Positions 1 through 7,277 of a stretch of 11,816 nucleotides of DNA are shown here, piece by piece. The stretch lies in assembly GCF_031432425.1 (NCBI RefSeq), contig NZ_JAVKPH010000057.1:1-11816 (forward strand). The letters are read 5' to 3'. Each line of letters begins with the position of its first letter. Positions within the stretch are counted from its first letter, which is position 1. The stretch comes from Ruixingdingia sedimenti (lineage in GTDB: Bacteria; Pseudomonadota; Alphaproteobacteria; Rhodobacterales; Rhodobacteraceae). The position numbers and the translations under genes are program-made. The notes under the pieces were generated by a model. The model was not told where the DNA came from and did not search any database. It saw only the letters and a list, made by a program, of their open reading frames with translations.

Positions 1-23
1 CGCAGGGCGCTTCGACGCCTGAC

Positions 24-58
24 TGTATCTGAAAACCGCATGGGTCGGCTCAGATACA
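24..58. repeat. 9-bp perfect inverted repeat, 17-nt spacer
   Basis: TGTATCTGA at 24-32 is the exact reverse complement of TCAGATACA at 50-58. No T-tract follows on either strand, so it does not look like an intrinsic terminator. It could be a protein-binding site or a transcript hairpin. Nothing around it decides between these, and a chance repeat is not excluded. Confidence 0.4.
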
Positions 59-209
59 CAGAGTTTCAGACACTCCCCATGTCGGTGTCCGCGGCGAATT
101 CTTCTACCACCGCAGCGAACACCAGTATTTTACCCTGCAGGGGGCCCTCAAGACTTTCTGTGAACTGACCGGCGACAGCTACGACGACTGCATGGACGAC
201 TACTGCTGA
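33..209 (+). pseudogene. Possible C-terminal remnant of an unrecognised small gene
   Basis: An open frame runs from just after the stop at 30-32 to a TGA at 207-209. From about position 78 it reads like real protein, with aromatic and acidic residues (GEFFYHRSEHQYF, then ALKTFCELTG, ending DSYDDCMDDYC). It contains no upstream ATG, GTG or TTG start; the only in-frame ATG is six codons from the end. I do not recognise a family. It may be the 3' end of a gene that lost its start by deletion or recombination at the prophage early/late boundary, or a chance open frame. Its stop codon and the stop of the convergent DUF3489 gene both lie in the perfect palindrome TGATCGATCA (207-216). Confidence 0.25.
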
Positions 210-213
210 TCGA

Positions 214-783
214 TCAGCTACCTTCGGAGAGCCGGTACACCATCCCCCTGCCCTCGACCTTTTCCGCTGCGATGGGCAGACCCAGCTTCTTCTTCAATGC
301 GCCCGAGATGCAGCCGCGCACGGTATGGGCCAGCCATCCGGTGGCCTCGACCATCTCGGCGACCGTCGCGCCCTCGGGCCGCTGTAGCATGGCGATGATC
401 TGCGCCTGCTTGGTGCCAGCACGGATGGCGACCGGTTTCGCGGTGTCGGTGTCATCGGGCATCTGCACCGGTTCCAGCCTCGGCTTCGCCCTCCGCACGC
501 TGGCGACGGCGCTGGCCACGACCGGCTCGATCCCGATGGCCTCCAGCCCGGCCTCGGTGGCGATCAGCGTAGTGCCGTGGCCGTCGCCGGTCTCGCGCCA
601 CATCGGCTCGCTGCGACGCAGGTTGGCCTCGACCTCCTCGAGCCAGCCGCGGGCGATCATCTTGCCGACGACCATCTTGGCGGCGGCGCCGACCAGCCCC
701 TCGGGCAGCGGCAGGGCGAGGTTGCCGGGACGTGTCGCGGCGCGGGACAGGATCAGGGACTGGGTGTCGGACGGGGTGGTCAT
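214..783 (-). CDS. DUF3489 domain-containing protein (189 aa)
   Basis: The C-terminal third (about residues 120-186) carries the DUF3489 signature: GTKQAQIIAMLQRPEGAT, then VAEMVEATGWLAHTVRG, then ALKKKLGL, and a closing basic MVYRL. This arrangement resembles a winged helix-turn-helix, and I infer nucleic-acid binding; no function is established for the family to my knowledge. The N-terminal 100 residues are also helix-rich, with a possible second HTH-like stretch (residues 27-50, LPEGLVGAAAKMVVGKMIARGW). The start is well supported: on the minus strand GGAGG (790-794) lies six bases before the ATG at 781-783. The gene is transcribed away from the terminase operon, behind the 75-aa gene at 880-1107. 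DUF3489 genes are often seen next to phage late modules in alphaproteobacteria. A regulator of the prophage is possible but not shown. Confidence 0.85.
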   Translation of the reverse strand: MTTPSDTQSLILSRAATRPGNLALPLPEGLVGAAAKMVVGKMIARGWLEEVEANLRRSEPMWRETGDGHGTTLIATEAGLEAIGIEPVVASAVASVRRAKPRLEPVQMPDDTDTAKPVAIRAGTKQAQIIAMLQRPEGATVAEMVEATGWLAHTVRGCISGALKKKLGLPIAAEKVEGRGMVYRLSEGS

Positions 784-803
784 CGGGGGCCTCCGGGCGC
801 TGC

Positions 804-822
804 GGCGCGCGATGTGCGCGCC
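804..822. repeat. 7-bp perfect inverted repeat (hairpin 1 of 3)
   Basis: GGCGCGC (804-810) and GCGCGCC (816-822) flank a five-base loop. On the minus strand this structure lies immediately upstream of the Shine-Dalgarno of the DUF3489 gene (790-794), so a hairpin in the mRNA leader could affect its translation. There is no T-tract. Confidence 0.4.
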
Positions 823-836
823 TTCTACGGAGGCTT

Positions 837-856
837 GCCCCGTCCTCGGACGGGGC
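837..856. repeat. 9-bp perfect inverted repeat (hairpin 2 of 3)
   Basis: GCCCCGTCC (837-845) and GGACGGGGC (848-856) are separated by only two bases. In RNA some central pairs would open to form the loop, leaving a very stable GC stem. On the minus strand the next bases are AAGCCTCCG, with no T-run, so a classic intrinsic terminator is not supported. It could still weaken read-through between the two minus-strand genes. Confidence 0.45.
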
Positions 857-862
857 GGCCTT

Positions 863-879
863 CGCGCCGTGGGGGCGCG
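863..879. repeat. 6-bp perfect inverted repeat (hairpin 3 of 3)
   Basis: CGCGCC (863-868) and GGCGCG (874-879) flank a five-base loop, directly after the stop codon of the minus-strand 75-aa gene. A GC-only stem of this length can arise by chance in DNA this rich in GC. It is listed because it is the third such structure in 76 bases. Confidence 0.35.
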
Positions 880-1107
880 TCAGGCGGCGTGTTCGCCTTC
901 CTTGAAGGCGCTGTCGGTGATCTGGCGCAGCAGGCCCGCGTAGTGCTTCAGCGTGCCGACATGCCCCCAATGGATCTCGTCGGGGTGGGTCTCGAAGTGG
1001 TCGTCGCTCAGGGCCTTCAGGCGCTCCAGCATGGTGTCGATCTCGGCCTTGGCGGCCACGAAGGCGTCGAGGGCTTTGGAATTGTCGCTGGCGCGGCGGG
1101 TGGTCAT
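880..1107 (-). CDS. Small helical hypothetical protein (75 aa)
   Basis: This is a short, probably all-helical, charged protein. Residues 9-35 are amphipathic with acidic and basic residues, followed by HFETHPDEIHWGHVGTLKHY and a second helix ending in KEGEHAA. No membrane segment, signal peptide or catalytic motif is visible, and I cannot assign a function. A GAAGGACG stretch lies roughly ten bases before the ATG and is a plausible ribosome-binding site. It lies upstream of, and in the same direction as, the DUF3489 gene (214-783), with 96 bp between them, and is divergent from the terminase operon. I recall similar small ORFs next to DUF3489 genes in related prophages, which suggests the two work as a pair; that is inference. 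Confidence 0.7.
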   Translation of the reverse strand: MTTRRASDNSKALDAFVAAKAEIDTMLERLKALSDDHFETHPDEIHWGHVGTLKHYAGLLRQITDSAFKEGEHAA

Positions 1108-1223
1108 GGCGGGGCGTCCTTCGCTGAGTTGGATCGTTTCCTCGAGATCAGACTCGCTCTGTCGCGCACCTCAATCAACTGAATACCAAGCGATATCACC
1201 AGCTTGATCGGATTATCTGCGCC

Positions 1224-1760
1224 ATGAAGGGCATGAGCGAACGCGAGTACGCGGCCCATTCCGGCCTGTCCCGCGGCGGAGTGCAGAAGGCGCGGAAGAA
1301 CGGGCGGCTGGTGGTCCACGACGACGGGTCGATCAACGCCGCGGCCTCGGATGTGCGGCGGGCGGAGATGACGGACCCCGACCAGCAGCGCCGGTCCTTG
1401 GGCGGTGACGGGCTGACGAGCGGCCCAGGCGAGACGACATCCTATATCAAGGCCCGCACGGCGCTCACCGTCTACGCGGCGCAGGAACGCCAACTTGCGG
1501 TCCAGAAGAAGAAGGGCACGCTGGTCGACCGTGCGCGGGCGGAAACGCTGGTGTTCCGCCTGGCGCGGCAGGAACGGGATGTCTGGGTGACCTGGCCCGG
1601 ACGGGTGGCCGCGCTGATGGCGGCGCAGATCATGGCGGAGGTGGAACGGCAATCCGGGGCATCGGTGACGATCGAGACCGCGATCATGCAGAGGGTGCTG
1701 GAAGCCCATGTCCGCGAACAGCTCGACGCCCTCGCCGACCTCCGGGTCTCGCTTGCATGA
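1224..1760 (+). CDS. Terminase small subunit-like, DNA-binding (Nu1 analogue, 178 aa)
   Basis: First gene of the late operon and, by position, the DNA-recognition partner of the large terminase that packages the genome at the cos or pac site. Residues 4-47 (MSEREYAAHSGLSRGGVQKA, then a basic RKNGRLVVHDDGSINAAA) resemble the MerR/Nu1-type winged helix in which the first helices recognise DNA. Residues 74-175 are a long charged helical region, probably for oligomerisation and contact with the large subunit. No ATPase motif is visible. I take the ATG at 1224; it has no strong Shine-Dalgarno, and the second ATG at 1233 has AAGG only two bases away, which is too close. The reading frame of the large subunit starts inside this gene (1708), so the two are translationally coupled. 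Proteins of this type are sometimes annotated only as 'elements of external origin'. Confidence 0.75.
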   Translation: MKGMSEREYAAHSGLSRGGVQKARKNGRLVVHDDGSINAAASDVRRAEMTDPDQQRRSLGGDGLTSGPGETTSYIKARTALTVYAAQERQLAVQKKKGTLVDRARAETLVFRLARQERDVWVTWPGRVAALMAAQIMAEVERQSGASVTIETAIMQRVLEAHVREQLDALADLRVSLA

Positions 1761-3759
1761 TGAGGATGACGACAACGACCTGACCACGGGTCTCGACCTC
1801 GGCTTCGACGGCGCCGAGGACCTGGTCCGGGTCTGGCGGCAGGGCCTGCGCCCCGATCCGAACCTGACGGTGTCGGAATGGGCGGATCAGCATCGCTGGC
1901 TGTCGTCGCGGGGCGCGGCGGAGCCGGGACGCTATCGCACGGCCCGCGCGCCCTATCTGCGCGAGATCATGGACGCGCTCTCGCCCGGCCATCCCGCCCA
2001 GCGCATCACCTTCATGAAGGCGGCGCAGGTCGGCGCGACCGAGGCCGGGAACAACTGGATCGGGTTTGTCATCCACCACGCGCCGGGGCCGATGCTGGCG
2101 GTGCTCCCGAGCCTGGAACTGGCGAAGCGGACGTCTCGTGGCCGTCTTGATCCGCTGATCGCGGACAGCCCGGCGCTGCGCGAACGGGTGAACCCGGCCC
2201 GGTCGCGGGATGCCGGGAATTCGATGCTGTCGAAGGAATTCCCCGGCGGCATCCTGGTCCTGACCGGGGCGAACAGCGCGACCGGCCTGCGGTCGATGCC
2301 CGCGCGTTATGTCTTCCTCGACGAGGTCGATGCCTATCCGGCCTCGGTCGACGAGGAAGGCGATCCGGTCACGCTGGCCGAAGCCCGCACCACCACCTTC
2401 TCGCACCGGCGCAAGGTGTTCATGGTGTCGACCCCCACGATCCGGGGGCTGTCCCGGATCGAGCGGGAATTCGAATCGTCCGACCAGCGGCGCTACTTCG
2501 TGCCCTGCCCCCACTGCGGTGCGATGCAGTGGCTGCAGTTCGACCGGCTGCGCTGGGCGAAGGGGAAGCCCGAAACCGCGGCCTACCATTGCGAGGGTTG
2601 CGAGAGGCCCATCGCCGAGCACCACAAGACCGAGATGCTGGCCCGCGGCGAATGGCGGGCGACGGCGGTTTCAAAGGATCCGAAGGCCATCGGCTTCCAC
2701 CTCTCGGCGCTCTACTCGCCTTTGGGTTGGAAAAGCTGGTCCGACGTCGCGCGGGAATGGCTGGCGGCCCAAGGGTCGGACGAGACGCTGCGCGCGGCGC
2801 GCAACACGCTTCTGGGCGAGACATGGGTCGAGAGCGGCGACGCTCCGGAATGGCAGCGGCTGGCAGATCGGCGGGAAGCCTGGAAGCCGGGCACCGTGCC
2901 GATGGCGGGGCTGTTCCTGACGGCCGGGGCCGATGTGCAGAGGGACCGGATCGAGGTCGACATCTGGGCCTGGGGCCGGGGCATGGAAAGCTGGCTTGTC
3001 GATCACATCGTCATTCCGGGCGGACCTGATGATCCGGCCGCCTGGGACAAGCTGACCGCCCTCCTCGGCCAGTCGTGGCAGCATGCCAACGGCGCCTTCA
3101 TGACGGTGGCACGGCTCGGGATCGACACCGGTTACGAGGCTGCGGCGGTCTATGCCTGGTCGCGCAAGGTCGGGTTCGAACAGGTGGCACCCCTGAAGGG
3201 CCTCGAAGGCTTCAACCGGTCGGCACCCGTGTCTGGCCCAACCTATGTCGATGCGACCATCGGCGGAAAACGGCTGCGCCGCGGCGCGCGGCTCTGGTCG
3301 GTGGCAACGGCGACGTTCAAGGCGGAGACCTACCGGTTCCTGCGGATCGAACGCCCCTCGGACGAGGACCGTGCCACAGGTGTGCTTGAAGCCCCCGGCA
3401 CGATCCACCTTCCCGGCTGGGCCGACACCGAATGGCTGAAACAGCTGGTGGCCGAACAACTGGTCACCATCCGCAACAAGCGCGGCTATGCCCATCAGGA
3501 ATGGCAGAAGATGCGCGAACGGAACGAGGCGCTGGACTGCCGGGTCTACGCCCGCGCCGCCGCGTGGATCCTTGGCGCCGACCGTTGGGACGAGGCCACC
3601 TGGCGGCGGCTCGAGGCGCAGGCGGGCGTGGAAACGCGCCTGCCCACTGCCGTCGCAATGGAAAGCGTACCAACCGATCCGGCCCAGCCCAAGGCCGGAA
3701 CCCTGACCACGCCACGCCGGAAACGGCGGGCGTACACCCCGAACTTCATGAGGGACTGA
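1708..3759 (+). CDS. Phage terminase large subunit, GpA family (683 aa)
   Basis: Motor ATPase and nuclease that cuts concatemeric phage DNA and drives it into the prohead through the portal. Visible landmarks: a Walker A-like MKAAQVGATEAG (about residues 103-114, Lys104); Walker B YVFLDEVDAY with Asp205-Glu206; the coupling motif STPT at 241-244; a zinc-ribbon CPHC (267-270) paired with CEGC (295-298); and the nuclease acidic residues in AGADVQRDRIEVDIW (Asp409), LGIDTGYEA (Asp473) and NEALDCRVYARA (Asp610). The length is close to lambda gpA (641 aa), and all catalytic positions I can identify are present. The ATG at 1708 overlaps the small-subunit gene by 53 bp and has GGAAG just upstream. 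A TTG at 1753 is the alternative. The stop overlaps the next start as TGATG. Confidence 0.97.
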   Translation: MSANSSTPSPTSGSRLHDEDDDNDLTTGLDLGFDGAEDLVRVWRQGLRPDPNLTVSEWADQHRWLSSRGAAEPGRYRTARAPYLREIMDALSPGHPAQRITFMKAAQVGATEAGNNWIGFVIHHAPGPMLAVLPSLELAKRTSRGRLDPLIADSPALRERVNPARSRDAGNSMLSKEFPGGILVLTGANSATGLRSMPARYVFLDEVDAYPASVDEEGDPVTLAEARTTTFSHRRKVFMVSTPTIRGLSRIEREFESSDQRRYFVPCPHCGAMQWLQFDRLRWAKGKPETAAYHCEGCERPIAEHHKTEMLARGEWRATAVSKDPKAIGFHLSALYSPLGWKSWSDVAREWLAAQGSDETLRAARNTLLGETWVESGDAPEWQRLADRREAWKPGTVPMAGLFLTAGADVQRDRIEVDIWAWGRGMESWLVDHIVIPGGPDDPAAWDKLTALLGQSWQHANGAFMTVARLGIDTGYEAAAVYAWSRKVGFEQVAPLKGLEGFNRSAPVSGPTYVDATIGGKRLRRGARLWSVATATFKAETYRFLRIERPSDEDRATGVLEAPGTIHLPGWADTEWLKQLVAEQLVTIRNKRGYAHQEWQKMRERNEALDCRVYARAAAWILGADRWDEATWRRLEAQAGVETRLPTAVAMESVPTDPAQPKAGTLTTPRRKRRAYTPNFMRD

Positions 3760-3971
3760 TGGACCTGGAACGTATGCAGGCCCTGCTGACCGCGCTGCAG
3801 GAAGCCCGCTTCGCCGGGCTGCGCAGCGTCAGCTATGACGGCAAGACCGTGACCTATGGCTCGGACGCCGAACTGGCCGCGGCGATCAGGGATCTGGAAG
3901 GGCGGATTGCAGCCGCATCGGCCACGCCGCGCCGCCGACGCTGGGGCACAATCGCCACGAAGGGTCTGTGA
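3759..3971 (+). CDS. Head-tail joining protein, gpW family (70 aa)
   Basis: Very short protein that in lambda (gpW, 68 aa) binds the filled head below the portal and allows the tail to attach. The sequence shows the family pattern: an N-terminal helix LERMQALLTALQEARFAG, the beta hairpin SVSYDGKTVTYGSDAEL (residues 24-39), a second helix AAIRDLEGRI, and a basic tail RRRR. The length and the position between large terminase and portal both match. The start is the ATG in TGATG (3759-3761), overlapping the terminase stop by one base, so expression is probably by translational coupling. The open frame extends further upstream inside the terminase gene, but that part is a shadow. Confidence 0.88.
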   Translation: MDLERMQALLTALQEARFAGLRSVSYDGKTVTYGSDAELAAAIRDLEGRIAAASATPRRRRWGTIATKGL

Positions 3972-3974
3972 GCG

Positions 3975-5486
3975 ATGGTGCTGGATGCCTTCCGTCAGCG
4001 CCTTGGCAGCATCATCGGCGGGTTCGACGCGGCGCAATCCCATCGGCGCATGCGCGGGTTTCGCGCCACCCGCGCCCATGTGAACACGCTGATCGCGGCC
4101 TCTGGCGAGACGATCACCGCCCGGGCGCGCTGGCTCGTGCGCAACAACGGCTATGCCGCAAACGCCGTCGATGCCTTCGCGAACCATGTCGTCGGCGACG
4201 GCATCAAGCCCTCGTCCAAGATAACTGAGGCAGCGAAGAAGGAGGAGCTGCAGAAGCTCTGGCTCGCTTGGACGGACGAGGCCGATGCCGAAGGGCTGAC
4301 CGACTTCTTCGGTCTGCAGCGCCGGGCGGCACGCGAGGTGTTTCTGGCAGGCGAGGTGTTCCTGCGCATCCGCACCCGCCGCCCCGAAGATGGACTGACG
4401 GTGCCGATGCAGCTGCAGATGCTGCCGTCAGAAATGCTGCCGCAGGACATGACCCGCGCGCTGCCCGGCGCGGGATCGATCCGGCAGGGCATCGAATTCG
4501 ACGGGATCGGCCGCCGCGTCGCCTACCACTTCCTGCGCCGCCATCCGGGCGACATGACCGATCCGGGTCTGGTGGGTGAAACGGTGCGCGTGCCCGCGTC
4601 CGAGGTCATCCACATCCTCGACCCGGTTGAGGCAGGCCAGCTGCGCGGCGTGTCGCGCTTCGCCGCGGCCGTGGTGAAGCTCTTCACGCTGGACCTCTAC
4701 GACGACGCCGAACTGGAGCGGAAGAAGACCGCGGCGATGTTCGCGATGTTCATCACGTCGCCCGCCCCGGAAACCGCCCTCGATCCCGCAGAGGACGATC
4801 TGGAGGTGGAACCCGGCCAGGTTGTGCGCCTTGACCCCGGCGAGGATGTCACAACGCCATCCACCCCGGACTCGGGCAGCACCTACGAACCGTTCCAGTA
4901 CCGCACGCTTCTGCAGATCGGCGCGGCGCTGGGCGTGCCCTATGGCTATCTGACGGGCGATACCGCGAAGGGGAACTTCTCGAACACCCGGATCGCGCTG
5001 GTCGACTTCCGCCGCCGCATCTCGGCCTTCCAGCATTCGGTGATGGTCTATCAGCTCTGCCGCGCTGTCTGGACGCGCTGGATGGACACAGCCGTTATCG
5101 CAGGCGCCATCGATCTGGCGGGCTATGCCACCGACCGGCGCGCATACCTCGCCTGCGACTGGCTTCCGACCAAGTGGGACTGGATCGACCCGGCCAAGGA
5201 TGCCGCTGCCGAGATCCTGCAGATCGAAGCAGGCCTGAAATCCCGCACGCAGGCCATCGCCGAACGCGGCTACGACGCCGAACAGGTCGACCGGGAAATC
5301 GCCGCGGAACGCAAACGCGAGGCCGCACTGGGCCTCGATTTCCGGCGGCCCGGATCGCCCGCACAGGCGGCCGGTGGCGGCGCTGGGTCAGGTGATGCCG
5401 AGGACCGGCAGCAAGATCAGCAGGACGGCAACGACGAGGAAGACGACGGCGAGGACCGGGAACCTCGGCCCGCGGAGAAGGGATAA
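3975..5486 (+). CDS. Phage portal protein, lambda family (503 aa)
   Basis: Forms the dodecameric ring at one head vertex through which DNA enters and to which the connector binds. Lambda-portal features: ARWLVRNNGYAANAVDAFAN (residues 51-70), GDGIKPS, an aromatic/acidic segment around residues 96-135, the motif VEAGQLRGVSRFA (218-230), and the hallmark GVPYGYLTGDTAKGNFSNTR (320-339) followed by RISAFQH. The C-terminus from about residue 470 is a low-complexity acidic tail (QQDQQDGNDEEDDGED), possibly disordered and facing the head interior or cleaved during maturation; this is inference. Length is near lambda gpB (533 aa). The ATG at 3975 is three bases after the gpW stop. The stop TAATG shares one base with the protease start. 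Confidence 0.96.
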   Translation: MVLDAFRQRLGSIIGGFDAAQSHRRMRGFRATRAHVNTLIAASGETITARARWLVRNNGYAANAVDAFANHVVGDGIKPSSKITEAAKKEELQKLWLAWTDEADAEGLTDFFGLQRRAAREVFLAGEVFLRIRTRRPEDGLTVPMQLQMLPSEMLPQDMTRALPGAGSIRQGIEFDGIGRRVAYHFLRRHPGDMTDPGLVGETVRVPASEVIHILDPVEAGQLRGVSRFAAAVVKLFTLDLYDDAELERKKTAAMFAMFITSPAPETALDPAEDDLEVEPGQVVRLDPGEDVTTPSTPDSGSTYEPFQYRTLLQIGAALGVPYGYLTGDTAKGNFSNTRIALVDFRRRISAFQHSVMVYQLCRAVWTRWMDTAVIAGAIDLAGYATDRRAYLACDWLPTKWDWIDPAKDAAAEILQIEAGLKSRTQAIAERGYDAEQVDREIAAERKREAALGLDFRRPGSPAQAAGGGAGSGDAEDRQQDQQDGNDEEDDGEDREPRPAEKG

Positions 5487-6808
5487 TGCATCACACCCAG
5501 ATCGCCCAGCGTGTCTTCAACACCCCGCTGATGGTCGACCCCGCCAAGGCGCTGGCCTTCCTGACCGGGCTGGGGCCCCGGATCACCGGGCGGGAGATCA
5601 GTGTCGAGGGGCTGGAGGTCACGACCGAGGATCAAGCCACCGCCACTCTGCCTGCCCGCGCCTCTCTCTTCAGCGACGACTTGACCAGCCGCCAGGCGCG
5701 GAACGGAAGCCAGCCCTTCACTGTGGTGGACGGGATCGCCGTCATCGAGATCGCGGGCACGCTGGTGCATCGCGGGGCCTGGATCGGGCAATCCTCCGGC
5801 CTGACCTCCTACGAGGGGATCGCGGCGCAGTTGCAGGCGGCGCTAACCGATCCGGCGATCCGAGGCATCGCGCTCGATATCGACAGCTTCGGTGGCGAGG
5901 TGGCCGGTGCCTTCGACCTCGCCGACCGAATCCGGGCCGCTCGGACGCAGAAGCCAGTCCATGCCTTCGTCGCCGATCACGCCCTCTCGGCCGCCTATGC
6001 GCTGGCCTCCCAGGCCGACCGCATCATCCTGCCGCGCACCGGGGCCGTTGGCAGCATCGGCGTCGTGGCCATGCACAGCGACATGAGCGGTGCTCTCGAT
6101 CAGAAGGGCATCGCGGTCACGCTGATCCATGCAGGCGCCCGCAAGGTCGATGCAAATCCCTACCAGCCCCTGCCCGAGGCTGTCCGCGACCGGATCGCGG
6201 GCGAGTTGGAAGACCTGCGCCAGCTCTTCGCAGAAACCGTCGCCGAAGGGCGCGGCCTTCGCCTCGACACCCTACGGGCGCTGGGCACCGAGGCCGCCGT
6301 CTTCCGCGGCGAGGCGGCCGTCTTCGCCGGTCTCGCCGACGAGGTGGCCGATCCCGTTACCGCCTTCCGCGCTTTCGCCGCCGCACCCCGCAGCACATCC
6401 ACCTTCAAATCCAACCCCAAGGGAAAGGGCCCGATGATGACCACTGCCCCCGAAGACCATGCGCAGCCTGCGGCCGCGCCAGCCGCCAGTCCCACGCCGG
6501 AACCGGCCCCGACCGCGGCAATCGCACCGCCGCAGACGGCGGCGGCCGAGATGTCGCCCGAGGCGATCCGCGCCGAGGCGGCCGAGGTCGCGCAGGTCTG
6601 TGCGCAGGCCGCCCGCCTCGGCGTCCAGATCGATGCCGCCGATGCGTTGGCCCGCGGCGTGAAGCCCGAAGCCCTGCGCGCCAAGATCCTCGCCGATCTC
6701 GCCGCGCGCAGCGATGCCGCAGGCATCATCGCCACCGCCCCCGCGACGGGCGCCAGGGAAAGCCCCATCGTGGCGGCCGCCAAGAAATCCGCCGCCGCCT
6801 CGCGCTGA
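5486..6808 (+). CDS. S49 family head maturation protease (440 aa)
   Basis: SppA/ClpP-fold serine protease corresponding to lambda gpC, which acts inside the prohead to process the portal and scaffold. The protease domain covers about residues 75-290: IALDIDSFGGEVAGA (128-142), the nucleophile Ser168 in DHALSAAYALASQAD, GSIGVVAMHSDMS (189-201), and the probable general base Lys220 in HAGARKVDANPYQPLP. The Ser-Lys dyad is therefore complete. From about residue 315 the protein becomes an Ala/Pro-rich linker and then a charged helical segment (356-425), the usual scaffold region of gpC-type proteins. An internal in-frame ATG pair with a good ribosome-binding site lies at the start of this region. 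The gene overlaps the portal stop by one base. It is followed by 40 bp and the decoration gene. Confidence 0.95.
   Translation: MHHTQIAQRVFNTPLMVDPAKALAFLTGLGPRITGREISVEGLEVTTEDQATATLPARASLFSDDLTSRQARNGSQPFTVVDGIAVIEIAGTLVHRGAWIGQSSGLTSYEGIAAQLQAALTDPAIRGIALDIDSFGGEVAGAFDLADRIRAARTQKPVHAFVADHALSAAYALASQADRIILPRTGAVGSIGVVAMHSDMSGALDQKGIAVTLIHAGARKVDANPYQPLPEAVRDRIAGELEDLRQLFAETVAEGRGLRLDTLRALGTEAAVFRGEAAVFAGLADEVADPVTAFRAFAAAPRSTSTFKSNPKGKGPMMTTAPEDHAQPAAAPAASPTPEPAPTAAIAPPQTAAAEMSPEAIRAEAAEVAQVCAQAARLGVQIDAADALARGVKPEALRAKILADLAARSDAAGIIATAPATGARESPIVAAAKKSAAASR
6419..6429 (+). promoter_or_regulatory. Internal ribosome-binding site inside the protease gene
   Basis: A purine-rich AAGGGAAAGGG lies inside the protease coding sequence, ending four bases before ATG 6434 and seven before ATG 6437, both in the protease frame. 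In such GC-rich, C-rich DNA this run is unusual, and it is well placed for internal initiation. Confidence 0.5.
6434..6808 (+). CDS. Probable nested capsid scaffold (Nu3-like, 124 aa), same frame as protease
   Basis: In lambda the scaffold Nu3 is made from an internal in-frame start in gene C and is identical to the C-terminal part of gpC. The same arrangement is possible here. Initiation at the ATG-ATG pair (6434/6437) would give a 124-aa protein with an Ala/Pro-rich N-terminus (about 35 residues) and a helical, charged C-terminal part starting EMSPEAIRAEAAEVAQV. The size and composition suit a scaffold that fills the prohead and is then removed by the protease. The evidence is the ribosome-binding site just upstream, the domain boundary after the protease fold, and the absence of any other scaffold gene in the module. 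Its separate expression is inferred. Confidence 0.5.
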   Translation: MMTTAPEDHAQPAAAPAASPTPEPAPTAAIAPPQTAAAEMSPEAIRAEAAEVAQVCAQAARLGVQIDAADALARGVKPEALRAKILADLAARSDAAGIIATAPATGARESPIVAAAKKSAAASR

Positions 6809-6848
6809 TCCCGGCGCACCCCTTCCCCAACATCGTGGAGACTGAACC

Positions 6849-7229
6849 ATGCCCGTCCTGACGGAACCGCCCAGCATGGGCGACGTCCTCAAATATGAGG
6901 TCAACCCGAACTACACCCGCGAAGTGGTGACGCTCCTCGCGGGCATGCCCTATCCCGTCGGCGCGGTCCTCGGCCGCATCACGGCCAGCGGAAAGTACAA
7001 GCTCGCGACCAGCGGCGGCACCGATGGCGCGCAGACCGCCTCGGCCGTCCTGCTCTATGGCGTCGATGCCACGCTGGCGGACGCCACAGGCATCGTCGTC
7101 GCCCGCGGTCCGGCCATCGTCTCGCGCGCGGGCCTCGCCTACGACGCCACCGTCGATGACGCGGCAAAGATCACCACCAAGATCGGCCAGCTGGCCGCCG
7201 CAGGCATCATCGCCCGCGACGGCGTCTGA
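6849..7229 (+). CDS. Head decoration protein, lambda gpD family (126 aa)
   Basis: Small protein that trimerises on the expanded capsid surface and stabilises it against packaged DNA pressure. The order of motifs fits the lambda D family: an N-terminal arm ending with LKYEVNPNYTREVVTLLAG (residues 14-32), the short beta segments PVGAVLGRITASGKYK, ASAVLLYGVDA and GIVVARGPAIVSRAGLAYDA, and the C-terminal TKIGQLAAAGIIARDGV. Lambda gpD is 110 aa, so the length fits. GGAG (6837-6840) sits eight bases upstream of the ATG, a strong Shine-Dalgarno appropriate for an abundant structural protein. It lies between protease/scaffold and major capsid protein, as in lambda. Confidence 0.93.
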   Translation: MPVLTEPPSMGDVLKYEVNPNYTREVVTLLAGMPYPVGAVLGRITASGKYKLATSGGTDGAQTASAVLLYGVDATLADATGIVVARGPAIVSRAGLAYDATVDDAAKITTKIGQLAAAGIIARDGV

Positions 7230-7277
7230 CGCAGACCAGCAAGCCGCGCCCCTCCCCTCATTCCCCGGAGCCCCACC

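Noticed and set aside
837..856. Intrinsic terminator for the minus-strand genes
   Set aside because: The stem is strong but neither strand has a following T-run, so I list it only as an inverted repeat.
272..943. 223-codon plus-strand open frame opposite the DUF3489 gene
   Set aside because: Ser/Pro/Ala-rich shadow; the minus strand carries a recognisable domain and a good ribosome-binding site.
1684..2625. 313-codon minus-strand open frame opposite the large terminase
   Set aside because: Antisense shadow; no domain and no ribosome site, and the terminase catalytic motifs lie on the other strand.
5374..6861. 495-codon plus-strand open frame rich in Arg, Pro and Gly
   Set aside because: Shadow of the S49 protease gene in another frame; the Arg/Pro/Gly composition is typical of out-of-frame GC-rich DNA.
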